From NCBI GenBank assembly GCA_019055375.1, contig JAHQIW010000807.1, positions 186,001 to 250,000 on the forward strand: 64,000 bases of DNA, given 5' to 3'. This stretch comes from Parelaphostrongylus tenuis (lineage: Eukaryota > Nematoda > Chromadorea > Rhabditida > Metastrongylidae). Shown piece by piece: positions 50,401-61,300 of this stretch; the first letter of the stretch is position 1, and each line of letters begins with the position of its first letter. A program made the position numbers and the translations under genes. Under the pieces are notes generated by a model. That model saw only the letters and a program-made list of their open reading frames with translations. It ran no database searches and was not told where the DNA came from.

Positions 50401-51203
50401 GTGAGAAAATGAATTAAATGCAAGAGGTAGGAGGAACACAATAAAATGTCAGAGCGGGTTGTGAAATGAAAGTAATCAATATTGTAAATTACATAGTATG
50501 CTGAATTTGGAGAAAAAAGTGAAAAATTTTGATAGTCACCATTAAATCATAGCTTGGTAAGTTAAATAACATCCATATTTTTGGCAGACATCTGTAGATT
50601 CCAAAAATCTTCATCTTAGTCAACGCAATCGTGGACACACCTAATCGTTTGTTGTGGACAATATGAATCACATATAATTCTTAAGGTTTAATGTGAATAA
50701 AGGCGCTTCATTATTTTTGTTTGCAATTGTTTTCTGTATAATTATTTTTTCTTCACATAGAACCATTTAAGCGACTCCTTTCTCTATAGGAGGTGGAATG
50801 CTTGAGAATTATTAAATATAGATCAAGCATTCCTCAGACGAGAATCTTCTCAACTGCTGTAGTGAGTGCATTATCGCTTTGATAAAACGAGGCAAAATTC
50901 GTGAGAGAGAATAAAACGTTAGCAATACATAACTTGTGCACACGCCAGTGGGTTGAAAATATAGACTGTAAGCTAAGATATCTTCAAAATTCGTTGTTGA
51001 TATGAAAAATGAAAATCATTATAATCTTTCCGAGTGGATCACTCAACAAATATTTGTATTAATAGCCACTATAATTTGTGCGCTATTTATTCGAGAGAAA
51101 ATACTACAGTTTTCTTAGATCAACTTACGAAATTCGAAAAAAAATAGGAAGTTAGCCTCTTTTTGAACGAAAATAGTAGATGATCATTTCTGGCCGGGGT
51201 ATT

Positions 51204-51797
51204 ATTAGGTCGTTCATAGGTTTTGGTTTCAGAACAATAAACACAAATTTATTAGCCAAACGCAAATAAAATTGCATGGTTTTGGTATTGTTCAATTACG
51301 CATTTTCTTGCGAGCATTTTGGTGTGCAACTTGCGTTGGAATGCTTTATAATGGAGCTGTAATGGGAACAAATTCGCTGGCGATTCATGCATGAATGACG
51401 CGTAGGTGGATATACTAGCGAAATGACGTGCAAGCTTAATAGAGCTTCATGTGGGCGGCCCCAGCGCGAATGATCCTCCAGACTGCTTTCTCCAGTCTTA
51501 AACTTCGCCATCCATTTTTTAGAAGTTCTTTGTGCAACTGTATCATCGCTATAAGCTCCATTTATCCTGCGCGCCGCTTCGCTAACGTTTTCCTCTACGC
51601 GTCATTCGTGCACGAGCAGCAAGAATTTGCTTCCACAACAGCTCCATATCAAAGCAATTGTAGGCAGGCTATATTCCAAAATATTCGGGAGAATCTGCGC
51701 AATCGATTGCGACTAAAATTATGCAATTTTGATCACTTCTGTTCAATAAATTAGGTGCTTATTGCTCTGCTGCCAAAACTTATGGAACGACATAATA
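51204..51797 (-). mobile_element. mariner-derived, internally deleted element with both termini
   Basis: Imperfect inverted termini of about 45 bp: left TATTAGGTCGTTCATAGG, right (reversed) TATTATGTCGTTCCATAAG, both continuing into a TTTTGG block and an AACAATAA/AGCAATAA block. The minus strand encodes SDDTVAQRTSKKWMAKFKTG followed by ESSLEDHSRWGRPHEAL, the N-terminal region of mariner transposases; the catalytic domain is absent. Part of the interior (MHESPANLF and ACTGGAGCTGT-like blocks) looks duplicated. Confidence 0.75.
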
Positions 51798-51859
51798 TTT
51801 TTATGACACTTTCTTCATTGACAAGATTACAAGTTTTCCTGAATCTGAAGATAGCAGAT

Positions 51860-52024
51860 ATGTTTAAGTTTAAATTCAATTTTGTTTCAATTACTCTTCA
51901 AGCGATATTGATAATCGGTGCTTTCGCTTCGTTATTCTTATTTTGTTTCGTTTGTCAAACATTAAAAAAAATGCAATTGCCTGGTTATACCTACTATAAA
52001 GCAAATGAGATGTCTGTTCTGTGA
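51860..52024 (+). CDS. Candidate small single-pass membrane protein
   Basis: A 54-codon frame from ATG at 51860: FKFKFNF, then a hydrophobic segment (SITLQAILIIGAFASLFLFC), then a basic LKK and a polar tail ending MSVL. It ends 310 bp before the BBS7 start, so it could be an upstream partner or simply an AT-rich chance frame. No homologue recognised. Confidence 0.2.
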   Translation: MFKFKFNFVSITLQAILIIGAFASLFLFCFVCQTLKKMQLPGYTYYKANEMSVL

Positions 52025-52320
52025 GGAATTTTCGTATTGAAGTTTAATTTCATTACTCACTCGCTTACCTTAATCCTTAAACGACCATTCTCCGCAAAAA
52101 AGACCTTCAGGCTTCTTCACAGTTTCCAATTGGCATCAAATTTGCTGATTGCGAAAGATTTTCGTTGCTGCGATTCTCGAACGGCCTTCTGTCGCTTCGC
52201 ATTCCTTCATTACACTGTCACGAAATTTCAAATCTTCAAGATATCATCGAGCCAGCTGTTTTTGAACATATTTACAACTATAATGCAGTTTCTAAGAGTG
52301 TCTTGTCAAATTCCTGTAAT

Positions 52321-52326
52321 TTACAG
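52321..52326 (+). promoter_or_regulatory. Probable spliced-leader trans-splice acceptor of BBS7
   Basis: TTACAG, preceded by a T-rich stretch, is followed after 8 bases (ATTCAACC) by the BBS7 ATG. A 3' splice site this close to a first ATG with no upstream coding exon is typical of SL1 trans-splicing in nematodes. Confidence 0.5.
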
Positions 52327-52334
52327 ATTCAACC

Positions 52335-55300
52335 ATGGAGTTGAGCCTTATGCGGCTTGATTTCGCACAAGTCGGTACTACGAACCGATTATGTATGCGA
52401 GTTATACCGTCGGAGAAAATCAATAAGTCAAAGAAGAAAAGGCCATTAGAACGGGCAAGTTTTTTTTGTATTTCTTTGATAGGAACACAGAATTTAATGC
52501 CATTAAAGTCCACTTTTCTACAAAATCAAAGAGTAATTTGTAGCTCATCACCAAGATTTCGAGCAATTTTCGAAATGTACGGTTTTACCAAATTATATGA
52601 CTCAACCCCAAGAAGTGCCCGAAAATCAGCTTTTACCTCATTTATTCCGTTGTCGTGAACACGTCCTTCACAGAAATACTCGGATCTACTTGCGAGTTTT
52701 ATCTCCACTAATTTTTTTTGCTCTCGATGACTATCATTGAATGCTGTTTAGACAGGAGTATTCTAGATTTTTGTAATAGTTATGCTAGAGTGTTTTCACT
52801 TCTCTACCACACGTACAAGCCAACCTCTGTCGATTGGAGGAAGTTATCTACACTGTTTCACCTCTTTTGATGCTCTAGAGCCTCACATTGCCGCAGGACT
52901 AACTAGCTGGAAATGTAGTGAAAATTTTCTGAACAGCAATATTCATTTGCTGTAGGAAGGCCATTAAAGTGACTCATATTGCAAATATATTCAAAGAGTT
53001 CTCAGTGAAAGTTTTAGCCGTATTCGAGTCGTTTCTACGGTTTTCAGCGTTATTCGATTCACTTTCTCCTTTCCCACCATCCAAAAAGCCTTGGATCGCA
53101 TTATACGACTAGGAAGAATGAGCTCGCCTCTGATATGTACCAGAGAGGCACGTTCAGGAAGTCAAGGACTGGAATGGCTAATATGGATATGGAATGTAAA
53201 AGCGATAAAATTGCGGATAAGGAATAATTCGACGAGCACTCTGCATAAAATCGTGGACAATTTGCAGGTCAAACTTATCTGGATAATCGAATGACCTGTT
53301 TGACTGATTTTTCAGTCTACATTCCTTTATTTTTCGCGCAGTTGCTATTTATATGATGGTTCATTTTGTATGTGGTGATGTACATAAGATCCATTCTCTA
53401 TTTCTGAATTCGCTGTCATCTGGTAATGCAGATGGTTGATATTGGCCATGAAAATGTCCACCCATCGTTTATATGGCTATTCAAGTAGACATTTGCACCT
53501 TCCCGATAGATCTCCTTGTGAAGGTAGGATGTAATATAGAAAGCGAGAAGATAATAGATTGTAGCCCTAGCCTCTAAGGTAGTCCTCCATGATTGTAGAG
53601 GGTGCATTTTTTCAGGTGCTTTAACGCACCTCAAACTGCAAGGACAAAACCTAGGATAAATTTCCTCTAGCGAAAATTTCGGTGATCGAGACGGAATTGC
53701 AGAGTAGCGAACCATGACAGCTACAAAGATACCGAAGGCACTTCCTCGGACTAGATCGTTTTTATGCTGCTTCCAATAACTTATGTTTTTAGTCCACCGT
53801 GGATTTTTCTGCAAAGATTCTTTATAATTGGAATTTTTTATCTGTATAGTTAAATGTGTTGTGAATTTCTTCAGTTATTTTTAGGTGGTTGTTGGAAGTC
53901 AGAATGGTAGTGTCATTTGTATGAGTCGTAAGAATAACGATACTCAAGTAGGTGAACAAACTTTAACCATTATAATATTTACACGACAATGTGTGCACCT
54001 ATTCCTACATGCGGTCCTTTGAAGCAGCTTTTCTTTATTATGTACTTTACTCTCCTCAGCCTTTTTAGTGATCTTTTAGTGGTTTGTGACCCAAGGATTA
54101 TAATGGCGAGTTGCAAATTATAGTCTATCGCTCTAAGGTGATTATTCATTAGTAAACCAATATTAAGCGAGCCGTGGTCGAAAGGTTTTGGTGCTCATCA
54201 CGGAGCACGTGCGACCAAAGCCCACCCCCTAACACTGTCCGGCAGTCGACAACGAACACCCCCTATGGAACGCCACGGCCAGGCTACCCTCGAGATTGCA
54301 AGGAGACGCACTTAATCTGAATTATACGACGTTCAAGAAGAAGATGAAAAGAAAACGAATTGATTGCTAGAAATACTGGAATCCCTACAGAGGAAAAGCA
54401 CCGTGAAGACGGATGATAAAAAAAACCAATCAAAAAAACCTATATTGGTTTCAATGTGATAACCAATCGCAGTGTGATTTGTTTGCCCTCGTAGAGTCAA
54501 ACTACATAGAGCACATGTGCTCTGATTTTTAAATTGCTTGAATTATATTAAGAACTGTGAGTAGCCGTACATCACTTTCCATTACATGTGTTTGTTTTCA
54601 AGATCATCTACAAAACACCTCCCGGTCCACCAATAGAAGCTGTGTGTTTGGGTGGAGCGATTGGAACACTTCAAGATAAGGTAATCTTACAACTGGCTAG
54701 TTAGGAAACCAGTATATACATTATAATTCACAGTCATTGGAACTATTTGACAGCATACGAAGCGAAGAGTTAATGTCAGCAGAACGACTAGAAGGCAAAG
54801 TACTTTGTAGGCTTTCCTACAGCTGTTTTATATCAAGGAAAGCTTTCTTCTCTCGTGTACAATGCGGCACTAAACTTTGAGTGAATCTTGGCTCAACTTT
54901 CATCCTCATTCCCTTGAATCCATCATCCACGTGATCTGTGGTATGGGTCCAGTTAGTAGCTGAGAACTTTTTTCCTCTTCGTCACGAATGATATTGAATA
55001 ATCGCCGAATCGACCAATGATGGAATCATGCAGCATCTATCCCAGAGCGTTTCTAGGCCGTGCAGATTGGAGCATTTTCTAGGCAAGGGCAATTACATGG
55101 TGTTCTTTACCAAATTTTGAATGTTCCCGAAGTTACGAATATTGCTGTTCTAAAAAGAAAGCCGTTATCCTTCCAGCATCCATACAATGTTCTGTTTTCC
55201 ATACTACTGCTGCACCTTTAGTTTCGATGTTTTTCTTTATACGACGCTCAAATTTCAATATAATTGGCAATTACTTTTGAGTCATGCGCATGGCCTGTTA

Positions 55301-58300
55301 TGGCCACTTACACAGTGCAATACGCGTATTTCAGCCTTGATTAACCTCGTCAAAAATAACTACCAGACATATTGAAATGTGAGCGTGCTCTAAGGAAACA
55401 CTCGAAACGAAAGATGTAATATTTGACGATACCAGCCAAGAACAATCGACTGTGCACCACTGCCCATTCAGTGATATTTTCACTGGATGGGGGTGTGAAT
55501 AGTGCGTCTGCGCTTCTCTATGTAAAGGGCTGGATTCCCCCGAGAGGATTGGCTACGACAAAATGCACTGTGCTACTGACACGGCTATGCAATGTCAAAA
55601 CACGTGTTTAGCACTGTGTAAGTGCCCATAACAGAGCACATGCATAGCTCAAAGATAGCTACCAGGCATATTACTGCACTACTAAATTTTTCTATACTCT
55701 ATTAGATTATACTGAATCTCAAGCGAGGTTCCAAAAGCAGTCGAATTACCAGCTGTCGAACAATCCACTGTCACTGCAAGGTCGGGTGTTCTTTTGACTT
55801 GGCCCACAGTCTAACATGTTCGGTGTCGCTAGCGTTATAGCTAGGGGCTCGGTTGAACGGAAAGATAGGTGATGCTGATGAGGCTTGACATGAAAGCGGA
55901 AACATTTGGCTAGCACTCGAAATGCCATTTCACACCTCTGAAAAGCTCAAAATATGTTATCAGATTATATTAAATTTTTCAAATTGATCTTAGAATTTAC
56001 TTGCATGAGCTGAGACTATGTACAGGTCTTTGTTGCCTCTGGTAGCAACGTTCGTGGACTGAGTAAGAAAGGCAAACAGTTCTTCTCTTTCGATACCAAT
56101 ATGGCCGAAACAATCAGGAGAATGTAAGCCTTTTCTCTTAAAAGTCAAGTGAAGTCAATATAACACTTGGATATAAGAAATGACGGAAAGTCTAAGTTCA
56201 ATGAAGTTTGAGCAGGAAAGTGAACGTTCTACAAATGAAAACTTGCAGTTACCTGGGTGAACAAAAACGAGTGGGACTTGGAAGAGCAAAAGTGGTGTTG
56301 AAAAAAGATTAAGCAGTGAATAGAAGATGAAATTTACTTCCAAGTTCATACAAGTTTTATAGTTCTAGAATATTCAGATTCTCATAAGTTTTGGTACTAA
56401 AGCAACAAACATCAAACTCATCAACCAGAACTAATCAAAATTGCTTAACAATACTATTCAATGTAGCGTTATCAGTCTAAACATATTTCTACCATCACTC
56501 AGGCAACATATCAATGCCGCTTTGTGCAGAATTTTCTGCGCTTTCTTTTAGCACCAAATGTGTCAATATTTGCCGCATCATGGCCGCTCAACAAAGCCTT
56601 TATTGCAATTTGCTCCTTTACAAGTACGAATTGGGATGTGATGTAAGACTGCCTTCGAGAACATCAATCGTGCAGAGGCTCAGGGACTTTTCCAGGAGAG
56701 CAATATTTTGGTTCTTTGCTGAGTTTCGCGATGATGCCATGAGGCTACGATGAGGCGAATATGGGCAAATTTGTTTCCAAAGAAAGCCTAGAAAATTCTG
56801 CACAAAGCCGTATTGACATGTTGCCTGAGAGCTGGCAAAATGCGTTTGGGCTGATGGCGCATACTTCGAGTATTAGGTCGGTAGGAAATTTTCCATCGTT
56901 TGGATAGGACTGTCCTTTTTCGCATGAATCGTGTGTGATTTTCATATCATTTGAAAGGTTTACTTCTTGCGCATCTGTTGATATATAATTTATCTATGCC
57001 TGCTGCAGAATGGAATTGTCCAGGGAATAAAGACATCTGTTGATGCTTTACGAATACAAATTGATTCAAATGCAATGGCAAATGGCAAAAAATTTGCGTT
57101 TGATGAAGTTTTGAAGGGGTTTTGCATTTTGAACTTGGTCTGGATGGCAAATCCATCAACAGCGATCTTTACTGCGAGCAGCTTGATCGAGCTTACAACA
57201 AGGTGGCCGAGAAGTACCCAGAACTTGTTCGTCGAAAGCGCGCTTTGTTTCAGCAGGACAACGCAAAACCACATACAGACAAAAAGACCAAGGCAGAGTC
57301 TGAGGAATTGGACGGAGTTGAGATTCTACCGCATCCATCACCAATGCAACAGTTTTGGAAGGTCGCCGATTTGAATCTTTTGATGAAGTTGAAGAAGCAT
57401 GTCAAGAAATCTTTGATTCAAAGCCGAAGGAGTGGTACTTCGATCAGATCCGAAACCTGGCGGACCAATGGCAAAAAGTGGTGGATAATGATGGCCTGTA
57501 TTTTACAGATTAATTGTTGGTGTTTGCTGTCTTAATATATGCAAAATTTTGAGTGTTTTATCAAAAGATGGAGACTTTCTTTCCAACATTCAATTGAAGG
57601 AATGATTACGTTTACTCAGTCAACAATTGCTACAATAAACCGAGAGTTTATAAAAATTCCTCAAAATTGCTCGTTTGGCATCTATAGATTTGAGAAATCG
57701 CTTGTGAGGACTTCTGACAATACTCGCACACATTTCACCTCAATTTCATCCCAAGCGCGTGTCAGAGCCGTTTTAGGCGCGTCTACGTTATTGTAGGAAG
57801 TAGGCGAGAGTTCTTTCTCTACCATGCATCACACGGAAACCCGAAGTAAAAGCAATTCATTAGACTGAGATCCGGTGAGTGTGACGGCGAAAGTAATCGC
57901 GCAAAAAACGTGGAAAAACCTTTTGACGGATCGCAATCGTTGAGAGGGCCGAATGCTTGGGAGCGCAGTCCTGCTGAAGCGTAAATCCGTTGGTGCTAAA
58001 GTGTTCAGCACTCTAAGGCTTCAGCAGGCTCCGTAAAAATCTCTGCTGACAGCTGATAGCGTCGATTTTGATTTCGTCGATCGATGTTAATGAAGACCAA
58101 CGGCGTTTTTCAGGTGGCGCAAATGCCACCCCAGACCATTACAGAGGGCGGAAAATGACTGCGGCTTGCAATTATGCTACTCCGGACTTGTGCTGATACT
58201 TCTCAAAATGCTGACGTCGGTCTGGTGATTGTGGAGTAGTTCGGCCGTGAATATCTTCTTATCCTTGAAAAGAGCCTTCGTCAAACGAGCACCAGCTATC

Positions 58301-61300
58301 GAACGAATCGGCGAACTTTGACAGCCGGTTTTCTCCCACCCTTTTTGTCTACAAAGTGAGCACGGGCGATCTTGTGACTGCTCATCTTCACCTTATTTTT
58401 GACAATGTTTTGGATGCTCCAGTCGCTGACCCCCAGCTTCCCGACCAGTTTGCGCATCGAGTGCTCCAAATTTCGTTGAACTTGGCGACAGATCTTCCGA
58501 AAGTTTTTGAAGTAGACAAGTTGGCTTTACGACCCTTTCAAAGACAGTTTTCAAACCCTAAGTTTTCTGAAATATTTCACGGCTCTGTAGACGCTTACAG
58601 GCTTGGAGCTTTACAATTTTAACGATGTCGGCCGTTTTCATTTCCATCTTGTGCAACTCAACTACGCAGTAGACTGACTTATGCGACTCATAACTTAAGC
58701 ACACCTGAAAATAGGCAAATAGATAAAATACCAAAATTTTTTTTTATCAAAACTGAATAAAGAATTCCATAAATTTATCAGCACAAATTATTATACTAAT
58801 TTATTACATATTATTATATGTTTAGAAAATGCAAGATTATCAAAGTTTTTCTAAAAAGAACGCGGCACTAATCAGTACCTGAGGCATGCGCTGTGCATTC
58901 GTCTTCAATTTTTAGCTTTGTTTCAGGTGAAACAATGCATATCTTTCCTTTACAATGCTTGATGTAACCTCCCACTCTATCGAATCAGTGATACTTATCC
59001 TCCAAGACAAGTCTGAGACCAGTTTGGTACAAATTACCGACCCCAGAGGGATGGATGGCTTGATGAGCCATGAGCGCGAGATTGAAGCGTCCGTCTTCCT
59101 TGTGCGCGACGCAGAGCACCTCTAAACAGTGCGCCACATGCACTCGCTCTCTCTCTATATATATATATATATATATTAGCTGGGCAGATGAGTCTGTAAG
59201 GACCGAAACACGTGTCTCGGGCTGTACAGGAGCCCTTATCAGACCACATGACATGTTGTCAAATAATGATGAAAGGATATAATATATATATATATATATT
59301 ATAATATATATATAGGTACGTGTATATTGCACGCTGAAGTGCAGATCCCGCGAAAGTAAGCGAAAAAATATTTTGTGGGCTAATAGAAGTCAGTTATGAG
59401 TTGCTGCGCGCTTGCTCAAATTCGAGAGCATTATTCTTTTTGAGCACATTACGCATTAAATCAATCTATTAGGCCTAAATAATTATGGACAAAAGCCCAT
59501 TTGCATGGTTTTAGGTTCATCAACGGTGTTGATCTATTGCTGAGCGGACAGAAGACTATCAATCACTATCACGACTGCGCTGATACCGACGTACGATATT
59601 TCCCTTTATTGGTTTCTAAATCGTTTCTTCTAACAAAATGAAGAAAGGCCACTAAATGCATAACTGACGAAATTACTTTCCCTCTTGGCTTTTTCTTCTA
59701 ATTTTCGTATCTTTTTAGCGCTTTATTTCTTCTCACTCTAATGTCAGAGCTCTCATTTCAAGCAACGAAGCTAATTAACGAGGTGCATATCGTCGAAAAT
59801 TGTGAGAAGGGGGTGCCTCGTCAATGTTTTCGAAAGCACTGCTCCTTATTCCAAAGGATTGAAAATGACACTCTTTTTATAGACCCTTAAAGCTCTTTTA
59901 TGCCCGCCTTTTTATATATAGCCATTTACACTCACCAGATGCTTATGCGTAATAGTTACGGAAAAATTTCCGTTATGGTAGCCAGTGTGTACATATGTAA
60001 GAAGGAAAATCGATTGATCGCCCTTCAGCCACATTAATATTCATGCCGACTGGAACAGAAAGCATTTTTTACTGTGAATATTAGTGTTAATGTTGGTAAA
60101 AATACGATCTCACGCGGGAGTCGAGCCCTCGCTTCTACCACACCGAGGACGTGTGCTATCACTGCGTCCTCATTATGGATGAAACGCTGATTCGACTTCT
60201 GCCTGAGGTCGTATTTTTGCTCACCACACAATTCTCTTAGGAGTATCAATAATCACCAAAGGTCATTTTATTTGGCCGCCACCTGTGGTGATATGATGTT
60301 ACACTATACCCAATAATGGAATATTAATGACGTTGATATAATATTACAATATTGATATGATGTTACAATATTAATATGATGTTGCAATATACCCAACAAT
60401 ATATCAAATCTCTTAGGAGTATATGAAACATTATAACACTGCGAAAAAGAGCAGCAAAAACACTAGAATTAGAATTTCAGTATAACGGATGTCAGTATCA
60501 ATTTTAGTGTGAACATTAGTAATAACTTTGAACTTTTTTCACTTCTGAATTCATTTAAAATGATGCAATTACGTTTATTGAAGCTTTAAGTTAGAGCTAT
60601 TGTGTTTACGAAAGAATCTTTTTGAGAGCACTGTAAATTCATCAACTCATCTTAGAATCTGTCAAATTTTGGCTTCGTGAGAAAATCAAAAGTTTTACAA
60701 ACCTACTTACAGGGCCAATGCATTACTGAGTCGAGTGTCGTCGTGGGAACGTAGGAAATCGACTGGGCCTTAAAAATTAGCTTTTTTGAATCAAAGACTT
60801 TCCGTTCCAGTATCTACTCTGTCCCGATGACGTTCTCGACATCGTCTGTCTTATGTCCGGAGGCGCATGGAGTGACAGGCCTTTCACCTCGGTAGTGGCA
60901 TGTGCCGATGCAATGATTCGCGTGAGTACCCAGGAATGTTATTTTTCTATACTCTGATTTTTTGTGGAAAAATCTGTAAACTGCCATAGATTGGGTTGTA
61001 GAGCTTGACAGTAATCAACAGATAGGGAACCTTTGAGCAGAGTATATGGAATCTGGGAACATTAGTATACTCTCGCTCTATATCACACGTTTTTTTACAA
61101 ACAGTACACTGTTAAACCTTTTCCAAAGTCGATAACATAAATGCGAGGCTAAAGCTTCAATATCAAACTTACCAGTTTATACTGTTGACAATGTTAAGTT
61201 TTTTTAGACAGACAGACTCAAAAGACTCATGAGATTTGATTTCAATGAGTGACAAGTAGGGAGAGGGATAATGAAATGGTTAATGATGACAGCACACCAG

